Notes: a model not told the origin generated them from the letters alone. DNA of 64,000 nucleotides from DATEDA01 sp963789885 (GCA_963789885.1 CAWBNB010000018.1:62001-126000); one strand, 5' to 3'. Counted from the stretch's first letter, positions 52,834-63,385 are shown. Numbers and translations: made by a program.

Positions 52834-53926
52834 ATGCGCGACCTCCTCATCCTGGCCATCCACCTGGTGGTCACCTTCGCGAAGCTTCTCCGCCCAGGTG
52901 GCATCCGCGCCGTCGCCGCGGAATCGCTGCCGCTGAAACATCAGCTGCTGATCAGCAATCGCTCTCGCCGCCGCGCTCCGAATCTGACCACGATCGATCG
53001 GGTTGTGCTCGGGCTGACCACACTGTTCGTGAGCCCGGACCGCATTGCGAAGCTCGGCGCGGTCATCAAGCCGTCCACGCTATTCAAGTTTCACAAGAGC
53101 CTTGGTGGATCGCAAGTACCGCCGCCTCTTTTCGTCTTCCTCACATCGTCGCAAACCCGGTCCCAAAGGGCCGTCTGCGGAACTCATCGCGGCCATCGTC
53201 GAGATGAAGCGCCGCAATCCGCGGTTCGGCTGTGTGCGCATCGCCCAGCAGATCTCTCATGCCTTCGGCTTGAGATCGACAAAGATGTCGTTCGTCGCGT
53301 GCTCGCGAAACACTATCGACCAGGACTCTGGCGCCAATGGCCCGTCTTGGCTTACTTTCATTGCACAGATGAAGGATAGCCTGTGGAGCGTTGACTTGTT
53401 TCGCTGCGAATCGATCTCTGCGCAGTCACTGGGTGCTGGTCGTGATGGACGTCTTCACCCGCCGTATCGTCGGCTTCGGCGTCGAAGCGGAATCCATTGA
53501 CGGTATCTCCGTATGTCGCATGTTCCGCTACGCTATCTCCGGCCAACCGCTACCCGAAACGCGTGAGCACCGACCACGATCCGCTATTCCGCTTCCACCG
53601 TTGGCTCGCCAACCTTCGCGTTCTCGAGATCGAGGAGATCAAGTCGGTTCCGTACACGCCAGTTTCGCATCCGTTCGTCGAACGCCTGATCGGCACGGTT
53701 CGCCGTGAGTATCTGGATCGGATGTTTTTCTGGAACGCCTTGGACCTGACCCGAAAATTGGGCGAATTCGCGGGTTATTATAACCTGCATCGGGTTCACC
53801 GCGCCCTCGATGGCACCACGCCTGCACAACGCGCCGGTGGAGTCGCCGCCCGCTCCTGCGGCGCTCGATCATTACGCTTGGCGGCAGCATTGCCGTGGTC
53901 TGTTTCAGACACCGATTGCCGCTTGA
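52834..53926 (+). pseudogene. Integrase-core transposase, several frameshifts
   Basis: Ordered pieces of a protein like that at 39159: MRDLLILAIHLVVTFAKLLR, RRKPGPKGPSAELIAAIVEM, SLWSVDLFRCES, HWVLVVMDVFTRRIVGFGVE, RVSTDHDPLFRFHRWLANLR and HPFVERLIGTVRREYLDRM. At least four frame changes separate them, so it is inactive as sequenced. The catalytic D, D and E positions are all retained. Confidence 0.8.
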
Positions 53927-53978
53927 GTATGAATTCGCCACCCACAGGTCACAAGCGGGAATCGGCTGGTGTTTTCGA

Positions 53979-54077
53979 CTAAACAGAGCGTCTTAAATAA
54001 CGCCGCATACCTCTCTCAGAACCACGCGGCATCGGACAGTCGATGCGGCGTTATTTATGTCGCCGTGTTTAGCTCTA
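53979..54077. repeat. Long inverted repeat
   Basis: TAAATAACGCCGCAT (53996-54010) and ATGCGGCGTTATTTA (54045-54059) are perfect 15-bp inverted repeats with a 34-base loop. Weaker symmetry continues outward (CTAAACA...GCG against CGCC...TGTTTAG) to about 33 bases. It could be abutting IS ends or a strong hairpin terminator. The GTTRRRY box of an integron attC is not met. Confidence 0.7.
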
Positions 54078-54365
54078 CGTCTGGCGGAAATTTTCCGTCC
54101 TTGCGATTCCGAGTTTTTCAACAGAATCGGTAGAGTCGGGATGTGGCGCGGTGGCAGTAGGTTCGGTTTGTCTGTTGCCGCCCCTTTCGTCTGGCGGTGC
54201 CCGGATAACCTCGCCGTAGCTCCGTTTCCACATCCCGCTCATCGAACCGGACGTGCAGATCTCCCGCATCCGGCTCTCGGACAAGACGCATGCTTTCGCC
54301 CACGAAAGGTCGCGCTCTGCTTGATCGAGCAACAGCAGGGGCCGTGTGTCCCTGCTTGCAATTCT
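54078..54365 (-). other. Possible group II intron fragment
   Basis: Minus-strand sequence GAGAGCCGGATGCGGGAGAT, then CTGCACGTCCGGTTCGATGA and GCGGGATGTGG, resembles the conserved RNA segment that accompanies group II intron reverse transcriptases, often mis-annotated as a peptide MREICTSGSMSGMWKR. No reverse transcriptase is present, so only a piece remains. This identification rests on memory of the motif. Confidence 0.4.
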
Positions 54366-54501
54366 CACGGCCGAGCAGTCACAACCGCTGATGCGACCTG
54401 TCCTTCCCGAATATTCGTAGTCGCTGATTCCGTTGCTCGTTTCAGCAATCTACCTCGCTCTGGCATCCTTTGCCGTGCTCGTCACAAGAGGATCCAGGAT
54501 C

Positions 54502-55530
54502 ATGATGCCCATCGTGCGTGCGCTGGTCGCCATCATTACCACCTGCTTCCGCTCGCGCCTGTCGCTGCAACTCGAGATCGTCGCATTGCGACACCAGCTA
54601 ACGGTGTATCAGAGATCGGCTCGGCGGCCACGCATTCGGCCAGCCGACCGGATCCTTTGGTCTTGGATTTCGCGGCACTGGTCAAGGTGGCGGGAGGTGC
54701 TGTTCTTCGTCCGGCCCGCCACCGTGACGGCCTGGCAGCGCAGGCGGTTTCGCGATCACTGGTCAAAGCTGAGCCAACGGAGCAAGCCCGGCCGACCGTC
54801 CGTACCCCAAGAAGTCATCACGCTGATCCGCAAGATCTCATCGGCCAATGCCCGCTGGGGCTCACCGCGCATCCTCGGCGAGTTGCGTAAGCTCGGCATC
54901 GAGGTGGCGAAGTCAACGGTGGAGAAGTATCGGATACGCCACCGGAACCCGCCTTCGCCCACTTGGAAGGCGTTCCTGAAGAACCACCTCAGCGAGCTCG
55001 TATCCATCGATTTCTTCACCGTCCCCACGGTGGGCTTCAAGGTGCTCTTCGTGCTCCTTGTGCTGGCCCATGACCGTCGCAGGGTCGTCCACTTCAACGT
55101 CACCGAGAATCCGACGGCGCACTGGACGGCTCAGCAAATCATCGAGGCCTTCCCGTGGGATAGCGCTCCAAGGTACCTGCTACGGGATCGCGATGCGATC
55201 TTTGGCAACCCATTCCAGCGGCGTGTTGACAGCATGGGCATCGAACAAGTGCTCACCGCCCCTCGGAGCCCTTGGCAAAATCCATGTATTGAACGCGTGA
55301 TCGGCAGCATCCGCCGCGACTGCCTCGACCACGTCATCGTATTCAGCGAACGCCATCTCCGGCGGACGCTAAAAGCCTACTTCGATTACTACCACCGCTG
55401 GCGCACGCACCTGTCCCTGGAGATGGATTGCCCTGACCCGAGACCTGTGCACGCGCCTGACCAAGGTACGGTCCACGCGTTCCCAGAGGTGGGCGGGTTG
55501 CATTACCACTATGAACGATTGGCCGCATGA
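54502..55530 (+). CDS. Integrase-core (rve) transposase
   Basis: 342 residues from the ATG at 54502; an upstream start at 54433 is possible. N-terminal LSLQLEIVALRHQLTVYQRS, middle SKPGRPSVPQEVITLIRKIS and ANARWGSPRILGELRKLGIE, then the catalytic core: SIDFFTVPTVGFKVLFVLLV, YLLRDRDAIFGNPFQ and SPWQNPCIERVIGSIRRDCL. This is a different family member from that at 39159. All catalytic residues appear intact. Downstream minus-strand residues GGLHHEYSLAPA (about 55600-55640) are often seen beside such elements. Confidence 0.85.
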   Translation: MMPIVRALVAIITTCFRSRLSLQLEIVALRHQLTVYQRSARRPRIRPADRILWSWISRHWSRWREVLFFVRPATVTAWQRRRFRDHWSKLSQRSKPGRPSVPQEVITLIRKISSANARWGSPRILGELRKLGIEVAKSTVEKYRIRHRNPPSPTWKAFLKNHLSELVSIDFFTVPTVGFKVLFVLLVLAHDRRRVVHFNVTENPTAHWTAQQIIEAFPWDSAPRYLLRDRDAIFGNPFQRRVDSMGIEQVLTAPRSPWQNPCIERVIGSIRRDCLDHVIVFSERHLRRTLKAYFDYYHRWRTHLSLEMDCPDPRPVHAPDQGTVHAFPEVGGLHYHYERLAA

Positions 55531-56147
55531 CCGGATCCAACCGCACGCGATGGGTTTTCGGGAAGGACAGGCTGTGGTGCGCAAATACCCGATCACGCGA
55601 CCGCGGGCGCGAGTGAATATTCATGATGCAAGCCGCCCAACACCGATTTCGCGAGCACGACGAAGCCCTCGCGAATGCGATGTCGGGATGGTTGGGTCTG
55701 GAACGAGACATCCTTCGCCGGCGGATCTCTCGCATTTCGTGATCGCTGATATAACGAATCCAAGATCAGCACCCCTAGAACTGCAGGCAACTGTCCCCGA
55801 ATGCATGATCCCGTTCATTCCAATCCTGGAAAAGGGTGAAGAGACGGTCAAGCCGCCTGCTGAGCCAATCGTGCCTCTCCTCGTCTGAGCACAAGAAAGA
55901 AGGCGCACTGCCGGATTGGACGGTCCGACCAGCCGCGACGCGAGTTCGCGGCACGGTGACGAGACCCGAGACGCCCAAGGGAATAACGTCACGTTGCGAT
56001 GTCATCTCGGTTTCTCCGCTTCTTGGTGTCGCGATTTGGGCGCGTGACGGCCACCGACACCCGCCCCGTCTTCCAGTCTTGGCCGATCCGAATTCGTGGT
56101 TCACGACTGGATTGAGACAACTGTCTTTCACGCTCGCCGAGAGCCGC
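55531..56147. other. No intact gene
   Basis: About 620 bases between the transposase and the TIR gene. Apart from the GGLHHEYSLAP-like relic near 55610 I see no gene, repeat or RNA. Confidence 0.4.
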
Positions 56148-56996
56148 TCAATCCTTACTTACGTCGAGACCGGACGCTGCACAGATCTGAGCGAACAAAG
56201 CGCCGATGTTGAAGACGACAGTTTCGCCACGATGCGCACCAAGCATCTTCACTTCGGTGTGTGCGTCAAACCGAAGCTCGCAGTCTTCGGATTCGATGAA
56301 GAACTTCCCGCGCGCCGGCTGATCCGACCGGACCTGTACCCTTGCAGGAGAAGCTTCGAACTCGCGGGCGCACGCGCGCAGGATATAGGTCCTGCATGAA
56401 CCGATGTCCCGCTTACGAAGTCCCTCCTCAGTAGCGGCCTCGTTGCCACGGAATTGAACCTGTGTAAGCAGGCAAAAGCGTTCCTCACGGTCGAGGGACA
56501 CGACGTCTAGAGCGAGGTCGTACCGGCCATCGACCCAGCCATCCTCGGCGCCGTAGTAAAAGAAATAGCTTGCGTCCTCAGTCGTTCCGGCCACGCTGTC
56601 TGCCGCCCCCTTGCTGCGGACGACATTGAGGAGACGCGCCATTCCTGCTTCGATGTCCTGACAGAAGTCTATCCACAAGCGATCTTGAAGTGGTTCTGGA
56701 ATCGGAACGTCCTTCAGCAGCAACGGAATGATGACCAGACGTGCCAACTTGCTCTCGCGGAGCAGGCCCGCTTTGATCTCACGGTCAACCCACTCTGACG
56801 AGAGAGAGCTGTCAGAGATGACGACGCAAAGAAAACTCGCTTGCTCGATCGCAGCTCCGATACGAACAGTGAGGGAATCTCCCCCTAACAGCTTGTATTC
56901 GTCTCTCCAGACCTTGATGTTCTCGTTCAACAGCCGTAGTGACAGCTTATCGACGAATGCCTGATCCGCGTGGCTGTAACTGATGAACACCGACAT
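56148..56996 (-). CDS. TIR-domain protein
   Basis: 282 residues. TIR domain at 1-130: SVFISYSHADQAFVDKLSLR, VWRDEYKLLGGDSLTVRIGA and VVISDSSLSSEWVDREIKAG, with Glu73 in the position of the NAD-cleaving glutamate. The C-terminal half (YFFYYGAEDGWVDGRYDLAL, CAREFEASPARVQVRSDQPA) is a domain I do not recognise. Bacterial TIR proteins with this Glu are usually NADases used in abortive infection. It lies 237 bases downstream of the DUF4062-like gene on the same strand. Confidence 0.88.
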   Translation of the reverse strand: MSVFISYSHADQAFVDKLSLRLLNENIKVWRDEYKLLGGDSLTVRIGAAIEQASFLCVVISDSSLSSEWVDREIKAGLLRESKLARLVIIPLLLKDVPIPEPLQDRLWIDFCQDIEAGMARLLNVVRSKGAADSVAGTTEDASYFFYYGAEDGWVDGRYDLALDVVSLDREERFCLLTQVQFRGNEAATEEGLRKRDIGSCRTYILRACAREFEASPARVQVRSDQPARGKFFIESEDCELRFDAHTEVKMLGAHRGETVVFNIGALFAQICAASGLDVSKD

Positions 56997-57233
56997 GACA
57001 CTTGGAGTCTATCATCGTGCTCGACGCGGTCGAATTGCAGGAATTTTCAATCCTTCGCATGGCGCACAACCGGGGGGCACAGCTCGGAACGCGCTTTCGA
57101 AGCAGCCAACTCGTGGATGTACTTCCGCGGGAGACTTCTCATCGCATCCTGGTTCGCTATGGAGCGATTCTCGAAGGACCTATACGGAAGACTGAAGGCG
57201 AGAAAAAGTGCTTGCTTTATCGACCAGCCTACC

Positions 57234-58436
57234 TCAGCGCGCGCGCCTTCGAGGTGCGACCACCGCCGGGATTTCGGGCGGCAACGATTCCGCATCGCCG
57301 AGGTTGCGAATGAGGTCGCTGATTTGTCGGCGATTTATCGCGCGTTGAACAAGGAATTTGGCCTCGCCATGGTCGTTCAGCCAGTTGAGGAAAGCCTGCA
57401 CGTTTACATGGGTCGTCGTTTCGTCCCGGCAGTTGGCGATGAATGCCATTTGGATTTTCTGCACGTCGTCCGCCACATAAACGCCGAACGGGGCGGAGAC
57501 GACGACGGCATCCGGAAAGCCGAGTTGGCGAACGGCTTGGCTTTCCGAGACACCTTTCTGGCAAGCAATCACATGAACCGGGCCGTGGATGGCCGCATCC
57601 CACGTTTCGGTGTGACGATAGTCATTTAAAAAAGGCTGACCGACCAATTCGCGGGCGGCAGCAGTGCTCATCGCGGCGGGGATGCTGTCGCAGACAAAGC
57701 CGATTCTCAATCCTCGTATTTCAACTGTGGCGACATTGTCTGCCGGCTGTTTGCCTGTCCTGCCGTTACGTCTGCGAAGCAAATTCACCACCGCAGCAGT
57801 CATCACTTCGCGCCGCCTTTGAAATTTCATCCGGCTCCACTCCAACGCCTCGCCGGCATAGTAGCTTCCGGTGGAGTTCACGCCCACGCCTTCGCGTGCC
57901 AGGCTGAGCACGACCGCCGCGGCAAGCTCCTTCGTGCGTTCCAGTGCCTCCTCCCCGGTTTTCACCTGTGCACCGGGAATCTTTTGCGCGCCGAAGTATT
58001 TTTGAAATTTATCATCCGGTGACCCCGGCTTCGCATCTACCAGCTCCTTGAACTGAATGCTGCGCACCTTCGCAGGGGACTTATCGAATGCCGCTGACAA
58101 CTCTGCGTGGCATATCCCGACTCCGTCCCTCACAGGGCTATCGCTACCGAGCCAGCCGGAGCGACCATTGTAAAGTGCGATAAAGACATCCGCATTCCGG
58201 GACTTGTCGATGCACGCCTCCCAGTTGTTCATTATTGCGCTGGCATTGGATTCGTCTTCATGAATCCACACTCTAAACACTTGCTTTCCGCCGATTTCGA
58301 TCTCTTCGAGTTTGGACTTCAAGACACGGCGAAGCACCTCCAGCGACTGTTCCCTATTCTGGTATCGGATGGTGTCCTTGCATCGGCTGGAAATCATTAA
58401 TGACAGCGGCTCTGTCTCAGAAAGAGGCCTTTTCAT
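57234..58436 (-). CDS. DUF4062-like protein
   Basis: 400 residues. The N-terminal ~110 residues (LMISSRCKDTIRYQNREQSL, VWIHEDESNASAIMNNWEAC, RNADVFIALYNGRSGWLGSD) fit the DUF4062 fold, which resembles TIR/STIR modules and is frequent at the head of multidomain signalling and defence proteins. The C-terminal part has a possible NAD(P)H-flavin-reductase-like flavour (GFVCDSIPAAMSTAAARELV, AAIHGPVHVIACQKGVSESQ) but is not assigned. It begins 8 bases after the patatin gene, so the two are co-translated. Confidence 0.72.
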   Translation of the reverse strand: MKRPLSETEPLSLMISSRCKDTIRYQNREQSLEVLRRVLKSKLEEIEIGGKQVFRVWIHEDESNASAIMNNWEACIDKSRNADVFIALYNGRSGWLGSDSPVRDGVGICHAELSAAFDKSPAKVRSIQFKELVDAKPGSPDDKFQKYFGAQKIPGAQVKTGEEALERTKELAAAVVLSLAREGVGVNSTGSYYAGEALEWSRMKFQRRREVMTAAVVNLLRRRNGRTGKQPADNVATVEIRGLRIGFVCDSIPAAMSTAAARELVGQPFLNDYRHTETWDAAIHGPVHVIACQKGVSESQAVRQLGFPDAVVVSAPFGVYVADDVQKIQMAFIANCRDETTTHVNVQAFLNWLNDHGEAKFLVQRAINRRQISDLIRNLGDAESLPPEIPAVVAPRRRAR

Positions 58437-58444
58437 AATGCTTG

Positions 58445-60955
58445 TTAGGCTTTGATCGGTTCGAGAAGATTCTTAGCAAGCTGCCTGAACCAATCCGGCA
58501 TGCAGGCCGGTTGCGTGTTGTTCATCAACGCCGGCAGGAAAAGTCCCTCGGCGGCGTGCACGCCAAGCTGGCGGTAAGCCTCGAATTGCTCCTGGTCGAA
58601 GAACTGATCGAGCGTCGTCTGGTGCGGGAAGTCGGGATTGTTGATGCGGTATCGCTTGATGAGTTCCGATTCGTTACCGGTGACGGAGAGTTTGATGTAG
58701 AGCAACAGGCCGATGCCCTCGGGATAGTGAATGCGGCACAGGTGGAAGTGGCACTTGCTGTAGCCCGTCTTCGGGTCGGGGCGGATGTCGTCGAGCTTGG
58801 GTGTGATATGCACGCCGAAGTCGATCTGCGCATGGCGCACGAGCGTCATCAGCCCCTGGAAGGTGAACGTCGGGTCCGATTCGCCGTCCACGCAGACGAT
58901 GAACTTGCAACGTCGCCGCAGCAGTTCGTATACGGCGAGGTTTTCGATGTGGCCACCGTCGGAGAGGTTCAGCCACTTTGCCTTTTCCGACATGCCGATG
59001 CTGAGCATCTCGCGGAGCAGGCAGGCGAAGCCGGGCGCGCGAGAACCTGCTCGTCGCGGGCGGCTTCTTGATCCAATAACCGAGACGCACATTCAGCAGC
59101 GTGAGCAGCGCCGTGAGCGTGGGCATCGAACCGAGACCCATGTGTGGCGAAAACGCCGCACCGGAGACCGCCATTGCCGTCGCGAGGTCCACGTTCGCGC
59201 CACTTGCCTTCCACGTTTCGGTCGCGGTGGTAGCCGGTCGAGGCGGAGCCCATCCATCGCTTGGAGAAAAGGAAGAAGTCGCAGCCGCGATCCTTCAGCG
59301 CCGAGCTCTGGCTGGATGGCACGTTCAGCGCGGCGTTGATGAGGTGATACGGCGCGGTGCCCCGCGGGTTGATGTCCGCGAGGTTCACGTCGGGCGTGCC
59401 GTCCGCGGTCTTCTGGATGAAGGTGCGCGCGAGGGCATCGCGGTAGAGCCGGTGCGGGCCGGTGAGGTTGATGTTGATGACGAAGATGCTGACCACGGCG
59501 AGCGCACCCGCCGCCCACGCGAGCGATCCGGGATGCTGTCGTTCGATTCCGCACAAGGCGTAGAAGAGCAGCACGGCCGTCAGCGGCACGAGCAGGCCGG
59601 CGAGCACGAGGGCGATCTTCAGCGCGATCTTGCGTACTTTGGGTTCCTTCAGCACCGGAACGAATCGAATGATCCCCGGCACCGCCGCCGCCACGGCAGC
59701 CAGAAGCGCGCCGATGCCGCCGGACATCTTCCATTCACTTTGAATGGTTGCGAGGAATTTGGGAGCAATGGAATCAAGCAACCATCCGGCCCCGACGAGG
59801 CCGGTAAACGCCAGCAGACCACCGAGGACGCGGCCCGTCAGTCAGGCCCATCTTCTTCCCTTGCCGGATCCCCAATCCGTAAACGATCATCGCGATGACG
59901 CACGACGCCGCGGAAGTCCAAAAGACGTCTGGCCGCACATCCGCAAGTTTGGTCCCGAACCGGGTCGCAATGAGCGCGAACGTGACCAGCACAAACAGCG
60001 GCACCGTCCAGTTCAGCAACATCCCAGCGAGCGTAGCGGTCACCATCGACCACTTCTCTTTGAGATTGTTCGGCGAGAGAAATTTCGCGTGCTGCCGAAC
60101 ATAGCGCACCGGCTCCGGGTCCGGCCCGTCCGGCCCAGCCACGTCGGAATGCGGCTCGCTGTTGCCAAGGCGCTGCGTGAGAAAACAGCCGGTGTAGCCC
60201 CCGCCAGAAACTGTGGAGAGGAAATCCACCTCTTTGAGGAATCCTTTCTTCGCCAGCACCTGCACCACGCCGAGGCAGAAGGTCGCCGAACGAATCCCGC
60301 CGCCGGACAGCGCGAGGCCGATGGCGTTGGTCCCTTCGGCAGTCAAGATGCCCATTTTCTTGCGGCGAACGGCGACTGCCGGGTTTTCGTCGTTCTTGAT
60401 CTCCACGGCACTCGCGTCCAATTCCGTCGTGTGCGGCGTGAAGCCAAACGGGAGCGGTTGCAAGAGCACCTGCAGGTCGACGTCCGTCATCACATCCGGC
60501 GTCAGTGCATCCGTGTGGGGCGTCCCGTACGCCATCGTGTGCAACTCTTCCGCGAAGGCGCGTAGCTTTTCCTGCACACCCTCGAGTTCGCCGCGAAATT
60601 CATCCGCGCCATCCCGTCCATGCAAGCGTCCCTCTTCCAGTGCGCGATGCCACTTCGCCGTCAGCGGCCGCACGACTAGATTGAGCACCTCCGTCGCGCG
60701 GGCGGCGAACTTTTCGCAGCCTGCGTTTTTCTTGATCGCATCGCGTGCTTGCCCGAACACTTCCCACATGCTCTCCAGCGCCCGCGCCTCGACGCCCAGT
60801 TGGTAGGGCAGCGGCTGCGTGGAGATGCGCGTGCGCAACTCGGTGAGAAACTGGTGCGCAGCCGCCTGATCGGGGGTGGTTGTCGTATTGGCCGGTGTGG
60901 ATGGATTCACTTGGGCTATTCCGCGATTTGGAAGACGTTGGGACTTCTGAATCAC
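58445..60955 (-). pseudogene. Patatin-like phospholipase with internal membrane segments, three frameshifts
   Basis: About 830 residues in four ordered frames. N-terminal helical region, then the patatin start ALSGGGIRSATFCLGVVQVL (oxyanion G-G-G-x-R) and nucleophile Ser in LSTVSGGGYTGCFL. Four or more membrane helices follow (ATLAGMLLNWTVPLFVLVTF, IALKIALVLAGLLVPLTAVL). FFLFSKRWMGSASTGY and AMAVSGAAFSPHMGLGSMP lead to the catalytic Asp in NLSDGGHIENLAVYELL. Shifts lie near 59842, 59215 and 59060. Patatins in defence islands degrade the membrane of infected cells. It heads the operon with the DUF4062 and TIR genes. Confidence 0.82.
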
Positions 60956-61253
60956 TCAGCGCCTGCGTGGTCGGAGGGATTCGGCTGCAGCAAACTCGCG
61001 CGCATCGAACGCCGATTCTTTGCGCCACCCCGGATGGTCAGGCTTCTCTGCAACGAGCCTCTCACAGGAAGGAAAATTCAACCCTGGAGACAAAGTATTG
61101 GGGATCGATTGGGGCGCGTCAACGAGCAGATTCCTGCGTCAAATGCCTCAACGCACCGCTTGCCCGGCCCCGTTCGCCCGTGCATGCCGACTCGCTGGCG
61201 TTGAAGCCTCTATTTGAGCATCATTGGCGTTAGCGATGATTACAGGAGCGAAG

Positions 61254-63293
61254 ATGCGCGCACCTCTTTTGGTCCACATGGTCTTTCACCCGAAATCGCC
61301 AGCAGCCCGCGCGTTTGCTTCTACATTTCGGCGCACGCTGAACAGCGACAACCGGCTCCCGGGCCTGCGCGTGCCGGTGGTTGCGTTGGCGGAGGACGGC
61401 ACTGGGTGGCCGCCGCCGCATCATGATCTTGACGAAGCCGCGCAAAGCGTCGCCGTCGTGCTGGCCGACGACTTCATGGTGGTCGGCGACGTTGCGCCCC
61501 AGGGCCGCCAGTCGTGGCCGGTTTTCGTTGCCGGCCTCGCGCGCCAGTGCCGGGAGGACGGGCATCGCCTCGTCCCGGTACAGTGCTCGGAGTCCGCGTG
61601 GCCGCTTCACTCGGATCTAAGCGAGACCAACTTCATCCGCGCCCATGAGCGCGCGCCCGGCGAGCGTGATCAGTGGCTCGAGCGACGACTGGTCATCGAG
61701 CTTTGCCGCTTCCTCCTTAGACGGGGCCGCGGCGACAAGGTGCCCGTCCGGGTGTTCCTGAGCCACGCGAAGCAAGACGTCGACGCGCCTCCAGGCCTAT
61801 TCAATGCGCTAGTTGCGCACCTGACCAACACCCAGCCGGTCGAGGCATGGATTGACACCGGACAGATCGAAGGAGGCGCCAACTTCAGGGAGCGAATCGA
61901 GGAGGGCGTCGAGCAGTCCGCGGTGCTGGTCCTGGGTACCACCAATTACAGCAGCCGGCCTTGGTGCCGCCGGGAGGTCCTGATCGCCAAGCAATTCGGT
62001 CGGCCGATCGTCGTCATCGATGGCCTGCAAGGCGTCGATGTGCGCAGCTTTCCGTACCTGGGTAACGTGCCGGTGTTGGCCTGGGGTGCCGATGGTGCTC
62101 GCCGCGCCGTGGATCTGCTGCTAAAGGAGTTGCTGCGCATCGAGCACACGAAGCGCGTGCTCGAGCGGCAGGCGCTGTCGGGAGACGCGATCCTGGCATC
62201 GTCGCCCGAATTGCTGACGCTGGCGGGATTGTCCAAGGGGTCGGCGGTCCTCTATCCGGATCCACCCCTAGGCGACGAGGAGGCGGAGATCCTTGAGCCT
62301 CTGGGCCTCCGATTGGAGACGCCGCTGCAGCGCGCGGGAGCGCACCGGGTGCTCGCCAAACGGACGATCGCGATCTCGATCTCCGAGAGCGACGACATCG
62401 AGCGACAGGGGCTCTTCCGCGAGTGTCTCGACGACGCCTTGGTTGAGGTCTCGCGCCACCTGCTGGTTCGCGGAGCCACACTGGCCTACGGCGGACATTT
62501 GGGCAGCGAAGGCTATACGGTGACCCTCTTTGACTTGGTCCGGGCGCACCAGAACCTAAGCACGCTGCCGCCGGTGGAACGCATCGTCAACTATGTCGGC
62601 TGGCCGCTGCCGTGGGCAACGCTGCCGGTCGAACAGCGTGCCCGCCTTCAGAACTTCGTCAGCTATCGCCGCACATCGCGCCCCGCTGACGTGGCGTCGC
62701 TCGAGCCAGCGACGTTCACCGAGGAGCCGATCTTCTTCCCCGCCGATTCCCCAGAGCGCCGCTATGCGTGGGCGCGCGGCATGACGGTCATGCGTGAGCA
62801 GCAGAGCGCACAGATCGACGCAAGGATTGTGATCGGAGGCAAATTTGCTCCTACGCTGACTGCTCTACCTCAAGGTGGAAAGCAAGTCGCTTGGTACTCC
62901 GGTCGCATTCCTGGCGTAATCGAGGAGGCCCTTCTGACGCTGAAGGCGCGACGCCCTCTCTACCTTTGCGGCGCGTTCGGCGGGGCGGCAGCGCTGCTGA
63001 TCGATCTGGTCGAAGGCCGCGCCCGCAGCGAATTCACTTGGGACTACCAGATACAAGCCCCCCATGCCGCGGCAATGCGCGCAATTTACGCCGCGCAGGG
63101 CATCGAATGGTGGGACTACCCAGCGATGGCAAGCTTCCTGGCGGGCATTGGCGTGGCGGGCCTGTCCAAGCTCAATGGATTGTCTGAGACGCAGAACCGC
63201 GAGTTGTTTCGTTCCCGCGACTTGCCGCGCTTGGTCGAACTCCTTCTGACCGGACTGGCGAACACGTTCCCGGCGCCGCCACCCGCGGCCTAG
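61254..63293 (+). CDS. TIR-SLOG fusion protein
   Basis: 679 residues from the ATG at 61254, which has AGGAG 5 bases upstream. Residues 1-155 are a TIR-like alpha/beta domain lacking a clear catalytic Glu (VVALAEDGTGWPPPHHDLDE). TIR domain at ~166-300: VRVFLSHAKQDVDAPPGLFN, AWIDTGQIEGGANFRERIEE and NYSSRPWCRREVLIAKQFGR, with Glu241. Residues ~375-660 match the SLOG/LSDAT_prok family (ISISESDDIERQGLFRECLD, VRGATLAYGGHLGSEGYTVT, LYLCGAFGGAAALLIDLVEG). SLOG domains bind nucleotide signals in ThsA (Thoeris), so this is probably a signal-activated NADase. Confidence 0.88.
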   Translation: MRAPLLVHMVFHPKSPAARAFASTFRRTLNSDNRLPGLRVPVVALAEDGTGWPPPHHDLDEAAQSVAVVLADDFMVVGDVAPQGRQSWPVFVAGLARQCREDGHRLVPVQCSESAWPLHSDLSETNFIRAHERAPGERDQWLERRLVIELCRFLLRRGRGDKVPVRVFLSHAKQDVDAPPGLFNALVAHLTNTQPVEAWIDTGQIEGGANFRERIEEGVEQSAVLVLGTTNYSSRPWCRREVLIAKQFGRPIVVIDGLQGVDVRSFPYLGNVPVLAWGADGARRAVDLLLKELLRIEHTKRVLERQALSGDAILASSPELLTLAGLSKGSAVLYPDPPLGDEEAEILEPLGLRLETPLQRAGAHRVLAKRTIAISISESDDIERQGLFRECLDDALVEVSRHLLVRGATLAYGGHLGSEGYTVTLFDLVRAHQNLSTLPPVERIVNYVGWPLPWATLPVEQRARLQNFVSYRRTSRPADVASLEPATFTEEPIFFPADSPERRYAWARGMTVMREQQSAQIDARIVIGGKFAPTLTALPQGGKQVAWYSGRIPGVIEEALLTLKARRPLYLCGAFGGAAALLIDLVEGRARSEFTWDYQIQAPHAAAMRAIYAAQGIEWWDYPAMASFLAGIGVAGLSKLNGLSETQNRELFRSRDLPRLVELLLTGLANTFPAPPPAA

Positions 63294-63385
63294 GCACCCG
63301 TGGAACAGCAGCCGCCATTCCGTTTAGCCGCGCGGGCGTGCTCGCCGCATCACCGTGCGTCACAGTCAATCCGGTCGCGGCCGCC

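Larger units (their letters stand above)
51645..53950 (+). mobile_element. IS (integrase-core family) interrupted by an IS630 element
   Basis: Left end CCTGTCGGTGGCGAATTC (from 51645) and right end, reversed, CCTGTGGGTGGCGAATTC (ending 53950) are an 18-bp inverted repeat with one mismatch. The element contains the transposase remnant at 52834-53926. Twenty bases in from the left it is split by an IS630 inserted at a TA. The isolated end at 30316 shows the unsplit order CCTAGTATGAGCG. Confidence 0.7.

Noticed and set aside
53979..54077. Integron attC site
   Set aside because: Inner boxes do not fit GTTRRRY/RYYYAAC, the stem is perfectly paired without the extra-helical bases expected, and no integron integrase or cassette array is present.
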